Assembly: GCF_001458315.1 (NCBI RefSeq)
Contig: NZ_CYRX01000011.1
Location: 1 to 64,000, forward strand
Length of the DNA: 64,000 nucleotides
Direction: 5' to 3'
Source: Thalassobacter stenotrophicus
Lineage (GTDB): Bacteria > Pseudomonadota > Alphaproteobacteria > Rhodobacterales > Rhodobacteraceae
Both the position numbers and the translations under genes were made by a program. The notes below the pieces were generated by a model. That model saw nothing but the letters and a program-made list of their open reading frames with translations. It did no database searches and was not told where the DNA came from. Below are positions 25,327 through 34,865 of the stretch, piece after piece. Each line of letters begins with the position of its first letter. The stretch's first letter is position 1.

Positions 25327-27087
25327 ATGAATTTTCAGATGAAAACCCACGGTGGGGCCGCCGCGAAAACATCCACTCTTGAGGCCCTTGCCCCCGCCGG
25401 CGGCGACATTGCCGTCGATGAGGCCGCTGATTTTGGCTATCTCTTGCCCCCCGGCGGCGACCCCAGCCAGCATGGCGAGGATATTTCTGACGCCGATCTA
25501 GATACCCTCGGCACGCTTATGGTGCCGAATTCACGAGCGATCGACGCCACACCCGACGCGCCGCTTGCCCCTGTGCTGACCTACTGGGGTCAGTTTCTGG
25601 ACCATGAACTTACCGCGCGGACGGACCGCGAAAGCGCGATCACCACCATCGTGAACGCCGCCCCCAAAATGACCGGCCCAGAAATTGAGCAAAACCTCAA
25701 GAACGCGCGCACCCCGCGCTTTGATCTCGATAGTGTCTACGGCGGCGTACCCATCGGCCCCTTTGCCAGCGAGGCCGAACAAAAGGCCGCCGCGATCCTC
25801 CGCACGGGCCTGCGCCACCCAACACTGACGGCCAAGATGCGTGTGGGCACAGCCGTGCCCTCTGGCAATTTGCCCGATGCGCTGGATCCGCACCGTGATC
25901 TTCCACGTTTCCACCAAGTTGAACAAAAGGTCCGCGACGCCGCACTCGACATCGCGCGGGCCCAAATGGACGACAAGGATTTCAACAAATTTAAAAACGG
26001 CCTACCCAAGCGCGCCCTGATCGGCGACATGCGCAACGATGAAAACATCATCATCGCGCAATTCCACCTCAGCTTCCTGCGGTTCCACAACAAGGTCGTC
26101 GATTTTCTTACCGAAAACGAGACCGCCTGGATCCCTGACTTTGAGGCCGCCAAAACCCTGACAACGCTGCACTATCAATGGCTCGTGGTCCACGGCTACC
26201 TCAAGGACATGTGCGACCCAGCCGTGGTTCAGCGCATCATTGACACCCGCAACAGCCACTATGATGCCTTCCGCGCCGCATACGCCGCGCGCAACCCCGG
26301 CCGTGTGGTGGGCAATGTGATTCCGCTGGAATTTTCCGTCTCTGCGTTCCGGTTTGGTCACTCAATGGTGCGCAACATCTACGATTATAATAACACCTTC
26401 GGTCGCCCGAACGGCCAAGCACCGTTCGACCAGATCTTTGCCTTTACGGGCGGCGGCGGACTTGGCGCGAACTTTGGCTTGGATGCAACGAACATCCCCC
26501 AGGACTGGATCATTGATTGGTCTCGCTTTGTGAATGCCGATGGCAGTTTCACTGACGGCAAACCACAGCGCATGGCCCGCGCGGTCGATACGGTCATCGC
26601 TCCGCCCTTGGGCGCGATGGTGAACGAAGGCGATGATGAAGATGATCCCGCCCCATTGCGTGAATTGTTCCGCCACCTTGCCCGCCGAAACTTGCGCCGC
26701 GGCAAAAGCTTGCGCATTCCCACAGGCCAAGCGTTGCATGCCCACCTACAGGCCATCGGCGCAGTTACGTCCGGCCCTCAAATGGACGTGGCCAGTTGGG
26801 TAAACACCAAACCCGATCTTGCCGCGTTCCTATCTGGTCACGCCATGAACAGCGCCACGCCTTTGTGGTTCTATATCCTCGCAGAGGCCGAGGCCGCGCC
26901 GGGCGAAGGTCTGGGCGAAATGGGCAGCTGGATCGTAGCCGCGACCTTTATTGGCGCGCTTATGGATGACGCGGACAGCGCGCTTGCACGGGGCTTCCAT
27001 CCCTCCCAAAGCCCCCTGCGCACGTCGGACGGACAGGCGATCGACAGCATCGAAAATTGGATGCGGTTCGCAGCCGTTCTGGCGTGA
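25327..27087 (+). CDS. animal-type heme peroxidase
   Basis: A 586-aa member of the peroxidase-cyclooxygenase (animal heme peroxidase) superfamily. The distal segment GQFLDHELTART gives distal His93. The next conserved block, IGDMRNDENIIIAQFHLSFL followed by RFHNKVVDFL, lies near residues 235-262, and proximal His345 is in AFRFGHSMVRNIYD. These enzymes use peroxide to oxidise halides, thiocyanate or organic substrates. There is no signal peptide, though most relatives are secreted. The start ATG follows TGAGGG, which can be masked by a hairpin. It lies between a peptidase gene and a lipase-protease fusion gene on the same strand. Confidence 0.9.
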   Translation: MNFQMKTHGGAAAKTSTLEALAPAGGDIAVDEAADFGYLLPPGGDPSQHGEDISDADLDTLGTLMVPNSRAIDATPDAPLAPVLTYWGQFLDHELTARTDRESAITTIVNAAPKMTGPEIEQNLKNARTPRFDLDSVYGGVPIGPFASEAEQKAAAILRTGLRHPTLTAKMRVGTAVPSGNLPDALDPHRDLPRFHQVEQKVRDAALDIARAQMDDKDFNKFKNGLPKRALIGDMRNDENIIIAQFHLSFLRFHNKVVDFLTENETAWIPDFEAAKTLTTLHYQWLVVHGYLKDMCDPAVVQRIIDTRNSHYDAFRAAYAARNPGRVVGNVIPLEFSVSAFRFGHSMVRNIYDYNNTFGRPNGQAPFDQIFAFTGGGGLGANFGLDATNIPQDWIIDWSRFVNADGSFTDGKPQRMARAVDTVIAPPLGAMVNEGDDEDDPAPLRELFRHLARRNLRRGKSLRIPTGQALHAHLQAIGAVTSGPQMDVASWVNTKPDLAAFLSGHAMNSATPLWFYILAEAEAAPGEGLGEMGSWIVAATFIGALMDDADSALARGFHPSQSPLRTSDGQAIDSIENWMRFAAVLA

Positions 27088-27171
27088 TCCCCGGGGCTGG
27101 TCCGGCACCGCGCTCGGACCGGCCCACCCCAATCAACCACATTTCAACGCCACCGTTCGGGGAGAAAAACA

Positions 27172-29676
27172 ATGCAGAATGATCTATCCGAGATCGAAAG
27201 CTGGCTGCGCACCGGCGCCCACGAAGCCGAATTGCGGGCGCACTTTGGCAGCCCCCTCTATGATGAGTTGACCGGACTGGCCCGCGCAGCAGAGGCCAAT
27301 CTGAACCCCTTTGAAACGCGCCGCCCCAAGGTTCTGTTCCTGCCCGGCATGATGGGCTCCCGGCTCAGCGTCATTGAAAACGGCCAGCCGTATCATGTCT
27401 GGATTGACCCGGTGGACATCACCACCGGGGGCCTAAGCAAGCTGAAATGGGGATCAACCGTTGTGGCGAACGGCACCGTGCTGGCCCCTTATTTCAAGAT
27501 GTATCTACGGCTCAAACTGGCGGGTTTTGACACCGAGTTTCTGCCCTATGATTGGCGCCAATCCCCCGCAGTTTCAGGCACCGCGTTGATGCGGCAACTC
27601 ACCAAACGCGGTCTTTCGGATATCACGCTGGTCTGCCACTCAATGGGCGGATTGGTGGCTCGGCAAATGGCGGCAGAGGACCCAAACCGCCGGATGATAT
27701 CGCGGGTCATCACCATCGGCACACCCAACTTCGGCTCCTACGCGCCGATGCAGGTATTTGACCTAAGTCATGGGATGGTACGCGCACTCGCCGCCGTGGA
27801 TCTGACCCAAGACCGCACCGATATCGTCAAAGGCACACTGCGCGGCTTTCCCGGCTTGGTGGAACTGCTGCCGTCGCCCGATCTGCGCCCAGACCAAGAC
27901 GCATTCAACCGCAAATCGTGGCCCAAAACCGCTCTGCCCCCGCAGCAAACCGCCCTAACCCAAGCCGCCAAAGCCGCGCGCGCCCTGCCCGCCCCTGACG
28001 ACCGGTTTCAACAAATCATCGGCGTCGGTGTGCTGACCACGATTGCGGCCACTGCGAATGAGGCGGGCTTTGAATACACACAATCCCAAGACGGTGACGG
28101 CACAGTCCCCCGTGACTTGGCCGAAATGGGCACCGTGCCCCGGTTCTATGCAGAGGGAAAACATGGCCGCCTGTGCAACGCCTCCGCCGTGATCGCGGCC
28201 ACGATCGAACTGGCTGAGAGTGGTGCAACCAACGCCCTGCCGACCGCACCGCCCGCGTCAGCATTTGAAAGCCTGCGCCGGACCGTCACATCCGAAACTC
28301 TCCGGGCCGAAGCAGAGCATGACATCGACACCCGTGATGAGACCGCTTTTGCCGGCTCATTCCTGTCGCGCGAAATGGACCCCGTGGACACCCCCCAAGC
28401 CCACACCCAGCCCAGCGCCAAGGGCTATACGGCCGAGGTTGTGCGCGATGCCGCGTTGCGGTGGCGGGCCTCGGACACGGAACGTCAAACCGTCCGCCAA
28501 AGCCAAGCAGAGGCGCGCCCCCTTCAAGCCGAAACACCCGAGCGATTGGATGCCTACGCGCGGCGGCTCATCAGTCAGCTTGATGCCGCCAGCACCACCA
28601 ATGAGGCGCGTAAAATCTCGCGCCAGCTAGAGGGCGCGCGCCGCGACATGGTCGAACTGCAAGGCCCCGATTTGCCGGTCATTCCCATCCTTGAACGCGT
28701 CATCGGCGAGGCTGAGGAATTCTTGTCGGTCATGTTCATCAAACGCGCCGTGGTTGCGGCCCGCGCCGTCGGCCGCATCGTGTCGCGTGACACGGGCCGG
28801 GGCTTTGGCACCGGGTTCCTGATCGCGCCGGGCGTGTTGATCACAAACCACCACGTACTGGCCACCGCGCTACAGGCGGATCGTGCCGCGGTACAATTCC
28901 GCTATGAGCTTGAGATCGACAGCCGCGAAGCCCAAGGCCACACTTTTGCGCTAGACCCGCATCGCCTGTTCTATGCTGATGCGCGCCTCGATCTGGCCGT
29001 TGTCGCGGTCGCGCCGATGGCCGAAGACGGCGCCGCGATCACTGAATTTGGGTTCCTCCCTCTGATCGGGGTGGAGGGCAAAATCCGCAAAGGCCAACCC
29101 GTCAACATCATCCAGCACCCGCTTGCAGGGCGCAAACAGGTGGTCTTTCGCGACAGCCTGCTCAGCGCGCTGCCCGATGACCCGGATTTCGTCGCGCATT
29201 ACACCGGCGATACCCAGCCGGGCTCCTCCGGCGCGCCAGTTTTTAGCGACCTGTGGGAGGTCATCGCCCTGCACCACTCCGGCGTCCCGGACGAAACGGC
29301 AAATGGGCAATACCTCACCCACAGCGGGGCGCCATGGAATCCCCTCACCGATCCCGAAATGCGCACGGTGGTTTGGATCGCGAATGAAGGCATCCGCATT
29401 TCACGGATCGTGCGTCACCTAGAAAGCCTGCCCGAACACCTGCTTGCACAGGGTCAACCCGGCGCGCACCTGATCGAGGATGTCCTGGCCCGGGGGCGGC
29501 AAGCAGCCCGCGACGGGACCTTTCCCACAAGTCCCATAGTGACCGAACGTATGCCCGATGCGCCGTTCGCACCCAGCGGCCATACCGTTACGCTACCGCT
29601 GCAAATCAGCATCGGCCAAGCGGCGGTTACCGCACCCAATAGGGCCAGCTCTGTGGCTTCTCCCCCACGGGGCTGA
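27172..29676 (+). CDS. LCAT-like lipase fused to trypsin-like serine protease
   Basis: An 834-aa two-enzyme protein. Residues 50-350 are an alpha/beta hydrolase of the lecithin:cholesterol acyltransferase type: LFLPGMMGSRLSV, nucleophile Ser157 in CHSMGGLVAR, Asp in DGDGTVP near 305 and His in EGKHGRL near 325. A 150-residue polar linker follows. Residues 520-750 are a trypsin-like (glutamyl-endopeptidase-type) domain with His561 (ITNHHVL), Asp607 (ARLDLAVV) and Ser686 (QPGSSGAPV). No signal peptide is seen. Both triads look intact. It closes the four-enzyme run; 120 bases separate it from coxC. Confidence 0.88.
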   Translation: MQNDLSEIESWLRTGAHEAELRAHFGSPLYDELTGLARAAEANLNPFETRRPKVLFLPGMMGSRLSVIENGQPYHVWIDPVDITTGGLSKLKWGSTVVANGTVLAPYFKMYLRLKLAGFDTEFLPYDWRQSPAVSGTALMRQLTKRGLSDITLVCHSMGGLVARQMAAEDPNRRMISRVITIGTPNFGSYAPMQVFDLSHGMVRALAAVDLTQDRTDIVKGTLRGFPGLVELLPSPDLRPDQDAFNRKSWPKTALPPQQTALTQAAKAARALPAPDDRFQQIIGVGVLTTIAATANEAGFEYTQSQDGDGTVPRDLAEMGTVPRFYAEGKHGRLCNASAVIAATIELAESGATNALPTAPPASAFESLRRTVTSETLRAEAEHDIDTRDETAFAGSFLSREMDPVDTPQAHTQPSAKGYTAEVVRDAALRWRASDTERQTVRQSQAEARPLQAETPERLDAYARRLISQLDAASTTNEARKISRQLEGARRDMVELQGPDLPVIPILERVIGEAEEFLSVMFIKRAVVAARAVGRIVSRDTGRGFGTGFLIAPGVLITNHHVLATALQADRAAVQFRYELEIDSREAQGHTFALDPHRLFYADARLDLAVVAVAPMAEDGAAITEFGFLPLIGVEGKIRKGQPVNIIQHPLAGRKQVVFRDSLLSALPDDPDFVAHYTGDTQPGSSGAPVFSDLWEVIALHHSGVPDETANGQYLTHSGAPWNPLTDPEMRTVVWIANEGIRISRIVRHLESLPEHLLAQGQPGAHLIEDVLARGRQAARDGTFPTSPIVTERMPDAPFAPSGHTVTLPLQISIGQAAVTAPNRASSVASPPRG

Positions 29677-29796
29677 CCCGTTGGTCCCGACGGGACCCAG
29701 CCGCTGCTCTGTCAAAGGGCGGCGGCGCACCCATTCCGACAAATCGCGAAAACGCCATTTGCCTTACCCCACGCTTTGCATCATTTATAACGCTGC

Positions 29797-30957
29797 ATGG
29801 GAGTGGAATATTTTAGTCATAACCTGGCCCTCGTCCTGATGTCCGTTGTCGTGGCATTGGTCGCGGGCTTTACTGGCTTGTCATTGACGCGTTCATTGGC
29901 CCGAAAAACAGCGGGTCAAAAGAAGGTGGCCGTGGCACTGGCCTCTGTTGCGTTGGGCGGCGGCATCTGGTCGATGCACTTTGTGGCGATGCTGGGCCTG
30001 CAACTGCCCGTGTTGTTTTACTATGACGCCGCGATCACGCTGCTGTCCGCGCTGACCGGGATTTTGATCGTTGGTGGCGCGCTGATCGTGCTTCATTTCA
30101 TGGAACGCACTCCCACCACCATACTCAGCGCGGGCGCGATGATTGGCGGGGGCATCTTGGTGATGCACTACATCGGCATGGCCGGGCTAGAGCTGTGCCG
30201 CGCCGTCTATTCCCTGCCCGGCGTTGTCCTGTCGTCAGTCGTGGCAATTGCGCTGTGCATGCTGGCGGTCTGGATTGCGTATAACCGGCGCACCAATCGC
30301 AACATCTTTTTGGGCACCGTATGCTTTGGCGTGGCGGTTGTTTCGGTCCACTTCTTGGCCATGGCCGGGACACAGTTCGTCACCCAACCACAGGCGGACG
30401 TGTTTGGCCCCGCGATCAGCAATGAGTTCCTGGCGATTGGCGTGATCCTCACCAGCTTCGTGATCTTTGGCGCGTTTTTGTGGGTTAGCACCACGTATCT
30501 GGACGCCGCCCCGACGCAGGCCCGGACCACGCCCGAGATCACCCAGCCGCCCAGCCCGCCCCAAGAGCCCATACCGCAGCCCGCACCAAACCCCACACCA
30601 TCCAGCCTGCAAATCCCGTGTGAGCGTGAGGGCGGCAAAGTCTTTGTCGCGGCCAGTGACGTGTCGTTCATCCGGGCAGATGGCCACTACACCCAGCTTT
30701 ACACGGACCGCGACCGCCTGTTCTGTGTCTGGCCCATGACCGAGGCCGCAAAGCGGTTGTCAGACGCCGGGTTCCTGCAAACGCACCGCAGTTATTTGAT
30801 CAATCTCGCGAAGGTCGCACGGTTCGAGCGAAGCAAAGACAAGGGCCGCTGCACCTTTCATTGCGACACCCTTCCCCCCGCCCCTGTGAGTCGCTCCAAG
30901 ATCAAACTCACGCAGGACTTACTTGCTGCGACTGCAAACGCACTTCGTGCAGACTAG
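29797..30957 (+). CDS. coxC: MHYT-LytTR membrane-bound regulator of CO dehydrogenase genes
   Basis: A 386-aa membrane regulator. Seven hydrophobic segments in residues 8-235 hold three MHYT-type motifs (SMHFVAMLG, VMHYIGMAG, SVHFLAMAG), thought to bind a metal and sense a diatomic gas. After a proline-rich linker (240-268), a LytTR DNA-binding domain occupies about 275-380 (VSFIRADGHYTQLYT; FLQTHRSYLINLAKV). This architecture is that of CoxC and CoxH in Oligotropha, and the gene sits directly before coxM. It likely binds the direct repeats at 30940-30972. CO sensing is an inference from family and location. Confidence 0.87.
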   Translation: MGVEYFSHNLALVLMSVVVALVAGFTGLSLTRSLARKTAGQKKVAVALASVALGGGIWSMHFVAMLGLQLPVLFYYDAAITLLSALTGILIVGGALIVLHFMERTPTTILSAGAMIGGGILVMHYIGMAGLELCRAVYSLPGVVLSSVVAIALCMLAVWIAYNRRTNRNIFLGTVCFGVAVVSVHFLAMAGTQFVTQPQADVFGPAISNEFLAIGVILTSFVIFGAFLWVSTTYLDAAPTQARTTPEITQPPSPPQEPIPQPAPNPTPSSLQIPCEREGGKVFVAASDVSFIRADGHYTQLYTDRDRLFCVWPMTEAAKRLSDAGFLQTHRSYLINLAKVARFERSKDKGRCTFHCDTLPPAPVSRSKIKLTQDLLAATANALRAD

Positions 30958-30972
30958 GGCGCATTTCGTGCA
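30940..30972 (+). promoter_or_regulatory. two 12-bp direct repeats, candidate LytTR operator for coxMSL
   Basis: GCACTTCGTGCA (30940-30951) and GCATTTCGTGCA (30961-30972) differ at one base and start 21 bp apart, two helical turns. LytTR domains characteristically bind paired direct repeats at about this spacing. A weaker copy (ATTTCACGTG) begins at 30983. They lie about 100 bases before coxM and overlap the coxC stop codon, so CoxC is the obvious candidate ligand. Confidence 0.6.
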
Positions 30973-31069
30973 ATAGCCGCGAATTTCACGTGTTTCTACG
31001 GGTGCTTGCCATAAGCGTTAACCATGCTCTTCCCAAAACAAAGCTAACACCAGCAAGGGAGGAGCGCCG

Positions 31070-31924
31070 ATGATTCCGGCAGCTTTTGAGTATTACCGCC
31101 CCAAAGACCTCAGCGGCGTAATCTCGATTTTAGAAGAACACGGAGACGATGCGCGTGTCATCGCGGGGGGCCACAGCCTGATCCCCATGATGAAACTGCG
31201 CATGGCCGATGTCCCGCACCTGATCGACCTTCAGGACATTCCGGGCATGTCCGAAATCACTGTCACCGCAGACGCCATAACCATCGGCGCGATGACAACG
31301 CAGCACGACATCATCGACCACGACGGCCTTGCGACTGCCGCGCCCATCCTGCGCGAAGCGGCTCTGCAAATTGCTGACCCACAGGTCCGCTATATGGGCA
31401 CCGTGGGCGGCAACGTGGCCAACGGTGACCCCGGCAACGATATGCCCGGCCTGATGCAGTGCCTGAACGCGACCTTTACCCTAGTCGGCCCAGATGGCGA
31501 ACGCACCGTCCCCGCACGTGAGTTCTATGAAGCCGCGTACATGACCGCCCGTGAGGACGAAGAAATCCTGACCGCAGTCACCATCCCGACACCCAAAGGC
31601 GGCTACGCCTACGAAAAGCAAAAGCGTAAAATTGGCGACTACGCGACGGCCGCCGCCGCCGTGCAAATCATCAAAGACGGTGACACCTGCACCGCAGCAT
31701 CCATCGCGATGACCAACCTCAGCGATACGCCAATCTGGTCCGAAGACGCCGCCGCCGCATTGGTTGGCACGTCCCTCGACAGCGTCGCCCTCAAGGCCGC
31801 CGTAGACGCCATGCTGGTAGATATCGACCCCTCGGAAGACAACCGCGGCCCCGTGGCGTTTAAGCGCCATGTCGCTGGCGTCATCCTCACCCGCGCGATT
31901 GAGCGCGCTTGGTCCCGGGCCTAG
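31070..31924 (+). CDS. coxM: aerobic CO dehydrogenase, FAD subunit (medium)
   Basis: A 284-aa flavoprotein subunit that takes electrons from the CoxS iron-sulphur clusters and passes them to the quinone pool. FAD-binding motifs AGGHSLIP (near residue 32) and [15 protein letters not shown] (near 108) are present. The length matches Oligotropha CoxM. GGGAGGAGCG precedes the ATG. It opens the structural operon coxMSL, 112 bases after coxC, and is followed by coxS after 11 bases. Confidence 0.95.
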   Translation: MIPAAFEYYRPKDLSGVISILEEHGDDARVIAGGHSLIPMMKLRMADVPHLIDLQDIPGMSEITVTADAITIGAMTTQHDIIDHDGLATAAPILREAALQIADPQVRYMGTVGGNVANGDPGNDMPGLMQCLNATFTLVGPDGERTVPAREFYEAAYMTAREDEEILTAVTIPTPKGGYAYEKQKRKIGDYATAAAAVQIIKDGDTCTAASIAMTNLSDTPIWSEDAAAALVGTSLDSVALKAAVDAMLVDIDPSEDNRGPVAFKRHVAGVILTRAIERAWSRA

Positions 31925-31935
31925 GAGAACGACAC

Positions 31936-32430
31936 ATGTCCAAGAAAATGCACATCTCACTCACAGTGAACGGCAAGCAAGAAGAGTTCCTTGCTGAGCC
32001 CCGCGAACTGCTGATCTACACGCTGCGCGAGCGGCTCAACATCACCGGCCCCCACATCGGGTGTGAGACATCCCACTGCGGTGCCTGCACAGTCACAATC
32101 GACGGCAAATCGGTCAAAGCTTGCACCATGTTCGTGGCCCAAGCCGACGGCGCGGACGTCACGACCATCGAAGGCCTCGGCAACCCCGACAGCCTGCACC
32201 CCCTGCAAGAAGCCTTCAAGGAGCACCACGGACTTCAGTGCGGCTATTGCACCCCGGGCATGATCACCCGCGCGGCCAAACTGTTGGAAGAAAACCCCAA
32301 CCCGACCGAGGACGAGATCCGCTTTGGTATGGCCGGCAACCTGTGCCGCTGCACCGGATACCAGAACATCGTGAAATCCATCCGCGCCGCAGCGACCGAG
32401 ATGAACGCCGCGAAGGAGGCCGCAGAATGA
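31936..32430 (+). CDS. coxS: aerobic CO dehydrogenase, [2Fe-2S] subunit (small)
   Basis: A 164-aa subunit with two [2Fe-2S] clusters. The N-terminal plant-type ferredoxin motif is [17 protein letters not shown] with a fourth Cys further on (KACTMF). The C-terminal four-helix motif is [10 protein letters not shown] and [14 protein letters not shown] 31936 follows GGAGAACGACAC; an in-frame start nine codons earlier lies inside coxM. Its stop overlaps the coxL start (ATGA). Confidence 0.96.
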   Translation: MSKKMHISLTVNGKQEEFLAEPRELLIYTLRERLNITGPHIGCETSHCGACTVTIDGKSVKACTMFVAQADGADVTTIEGLGNPDSLHPLQEAFKEHHGLQCGYCTPGMITRAAKLLEENPNPTEDEIRFGMAGNLCRCTGYQNIVKSIRAAATEMNAAKEAAE

Positions 32431-34856
32431 AAGACGAAATCACCAGCCGCGACGATCGCGTTGCCAACCTCAAGGGCATGGGCTGCTCGCGCAAACGCGT
32501 AGAGGACGCCCGCTTCACGCAAGGCAAAGGCAACTACGTCGACGACATCAAACTCGACGGCATGCTCTTTGGTGACTTTGTCCGGTCGCCCTATGCACAC
32601 GCGCGCATCAAATCGGTCAACTCAGAGGCCGCGCTCAAGGTGCCCGGCGTTCTGGCCGTCCTGACAGCCGAAGACCTCGCACCCCTTGGCCTGCACTGGA
32701 TGCCGACCCTCGCGGGTGACAAACAAATGGTTCTGGCGGACGGCAAGGTCTTGTTCCAAGGCCAAGAAGTCGCGTTCGTTGTGGCCGAAGACCGCTATGC
32801 CGCTGCGGACGGGATCGAAGCCGTTGAGGTCGAATACGAAGAACTGCCCGTTATCGTTGACCCGTTCAAATCGCTCGAATCCGACGTGGTTCTGCGTGAG
32901 GACACCGTGGACGAAAACGGCAAAGCCACTGATGGTGCCCACGGCCCGCGCAAACACCCCAACCACATCTTCACATGGGAAGTCGGCGAAAAAGACGCCA
33001 CCGAGCAGGTGATAGATGAGGCGGACGTAGTCGCCACTGAGACCATGTATTACCACCGCACGCACCCTTGCCCGCTGGAAACCTGCGGCAGTGTTGCGTC
33101 GATGGACAAGGTCAACGGCAAGCTGACCCTTTGGGGCACCTTCCAAGCGCCGCACGCGATCCGGACCATCGTGTCCCTGATTTCGGGCCTAGAAGAGCAC
33201 AACATCCGCGTGATTTCGCCCGACATCGGCGGCGGTTTTGGCAACAAAGTGGGCGCATACCCTGGGTATGTATGTTCGGTCGTGGCCTCCATCGTGACGG
33301 GTCGTCCTGTCAAATGGATCGAAGACCGGATGGACAACCTGATGACCACCGCCTTTGCCCGCGACTATTGGATGACCGGCAAAATCTCGGCCACCAAAGA
33401 GGGTAAGATCACTGGCCTGCACTGCAACGTGACAGCCGACCACGGCGGCTTTGACGCCTGTGCCGATCCCACCAAGTTCCCAGCCGGGTTCATGAACATC
33501 TGCACCGGGTCCTACGACATCCCCACCGCTTATCTGGCCGTGGATGGTGTCTATACCAACAAGGCCCCCGGCGGCGTGTCTTATCGGTGTTCCTTCCGGG
33601 TGACCGAGGCCGTCTACTTCATCGAGCGGATGATTGAGGTCTTGGCGATTGAGTTGAACATGGACGCAGCCGAGCTGCGCCGGATCAACTTCATCAAGAA
33701 AGACCAGTTCCCGTACCAAAGTGCGTTGGGCTGGGAGTACGACAGCGGCGATTACCACACCGCGTGGGACAAAGCCCTCAAGACTGTCGACTATGACGGT
33801 CTGCGCGCCGAACAGGCCGAACGGGTCGAGGCGTTCAAGCGCGGCGAAACCCGCAAGATCATGGGCATTGGCCTCAGCTTCTTCACAGAGATTGTTGGCG
33901 CTGGTCCGGTCAAAAACTGTGACATCCTCGGTCTGGGCATGTTCGATAGCTGTGAAATCCGGATCCACCCCACCGGCTCCGCGATTGCCCGGCTTGGGAC
34001 GATCTCCCAAGGCCAGGGTCACGCGACGACGTTTGCGCAGATCCTTGCCTCGGAAATTGGCCTGCCCGCCGATAGCATCACAGTCGAAGAAGGAGACACC
34101 GACACCGCGCCCTATGGTCTTGGGACCTATGGTTCACGCTCTACCCCAGTGGCGGGCGCGGCGACGGCAATGGCAGGCCGCAAAATCCGGGCAAAGGCTC
34201 AGATGATTGCGGCCTACCTATTGGAAGTCCACGACGATGACGTCGAATTCGACGTGGATCGGTTTGTGGTCAAAGGCGCGCCGGAGCGGTTCAAGACAAT
34301 GAAGGAAATTGCCTTCGCCGCCTACAACCAAGCCATCCCCGGCATCGAGCCCGGCCTAGAGGCGGTCAGCTATTACGACCCGCCCAACATGACCTACCCC
34401 TTTGGCGCCTACATCTGCGTCATGGACATCGACGTGGACACCGGCGTCACCGACATCCGTCGCTTCTATGCGCTGGATGACTGCGGCACACGGATCAACC
34501 CGATGATCATCGAAGGTCAGGTGCACGGGGGTCTCACAGAGGCGCTCGCCGTGGCACTGGGCCAAGAGATCGCCTACGACGATCAGGGCAACGTCAAGAC
34601 CGGGACGCTGATGGACTTCTTCCTGCCAACGGCTTGGGAAGTACCCAACTACGAAACCGATCACACCGTGACGCCGTCTCCGCACCACCCCATCGGGGCC
34701 AAAGGTGTGGGCGAAAGCCCCCATGTCGGCGGCGTGCCATGTTTCTCGAACGCGGTCCAAGATGCCTTCCGGCCCTTCGGTCTGCGCCACACGAACATGC
34801 CGCACGATCACTGGCGGATTTGGAAAACCGCCAATAGCCTCGGCATGCACGACTAA
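32427..34856 (+). CDS. coxL: aerobic CO dehydrogenase form I, molybdenum-copper catalytic subunit (large)
   Basis: An 809-aa subunit that oxidises CO to CO2 at a Mo-Cu centre bound through molybdopterin cytosine dinucleotide. The copper-ligand Cys lies in SYRCSFR, the form I active-site loop (form II has AYRGAGR), and falls exactly at residue 388, as in Oligotropha. Gln240 (GTFQAPHA) and the catalytic base Glu763 (GVGESPH) also keep their numbers. The only loop change is Ser for Ala before Tyr. The true start is ATG 32427 overlapping the coxS stop; a much longer open frame upstream runs through coxS in another frame and is spurious. Confidence 0.97.
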   Translation: MKDEITSRDDRVANLKGMGCSRKRVEDARFTQGKGNYVDDIKLDGMLFGDFVRSPYAHARIKSVNSEAALKVPGVLAVLTAEDLAPLGLHWMPTLAGDKQMVLADGKVLFQGQEVAFVVAEDRYAAADGIEAVEVEYEELPVIVDPFKSLESDVVLREDTVDENGKATDGAHGPRKHPNHIFTWEVGEKDATEQVIDEADVVATETMYYHRTHPCPLETCGSVASMDKVNGKLTLWGTFQAPHAIRTIVSLISGLEEHNIRVISPDIGGGFGNKVGAYPGYVCSVVASIVTGRPVKWIEDRMDNLMTTAFARDYWMTGKISATKEGKITGLHCNVTADHGGFDACADPTKFPAGFMNICTGSYDIPTAYLAVDGVYTNKAPGGVSYRCSFRVTEAVYFIERMIEVLAIELNMDAAELRRINFIKKDQFPYQSALGWEYDSGDYHTAWDKALKTVDYDGLRAEQAERVEAFKRGETRKIMGIGLSFFTEIVGAGPVKNCDILGLGMFDSCEIRIHPTGSAIARLGTISQGQGHATTFAQILASEIGLPADSITVEEGDTDTAPYGLGTYGSRSTPVAGAATAMAGRKIRAKAQMIAAYLLEVHDDDVEFDVDRFVVKGAPERFKTMKEIAFAAYNQAIPGIEPGLEAVSYYDPPNMTYPFGAYICVMDIDVDTGVTDIRRFYALDDCGTRINPMIIEGQVHGGLTEALAVALGQEIAYDDQGNVKTGTLMDFFLPTAWEVPNYETDHTVTPSPHHPIGAKGVGESPHVGGVPCFSNAVQDAFRPFGLRHTNMPHDHWRIWKTANSLGMHD

Positions 34857-34865
34857 ACCTCACTT

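Noticed and set aside
27100-27121. GGTCCG/CGGACC stem between peroxidase and lipase-protease genes as a terminator
   Set aside because: Only 6 bp, no U-tract, and spacing and direction suggest readthrough.
20353-29676. Cluster as a prophage or transposon cargo
   Set aside because: No integrase, transposase, terminal repeat, tRNA junction or obvious shift in base composition can be seen at its borders.
29683-29697. GGTCCC-gac-GGGACC hairpin after the lipase-protease gene as a terminator
   Set aside because: No U-tract follows; it might slow polymerase but does not qualify as a rho-independent end.
32121-32426. 102-codon in-frame extension upstream of coxL
   Set aside because: It runs through coxS in another frame, is rich in Arg, Pro and His as GC-rich shadow frames are, and the ATG at 32427 overlapping the coxS stop restores the Oligotropha residue numbering.
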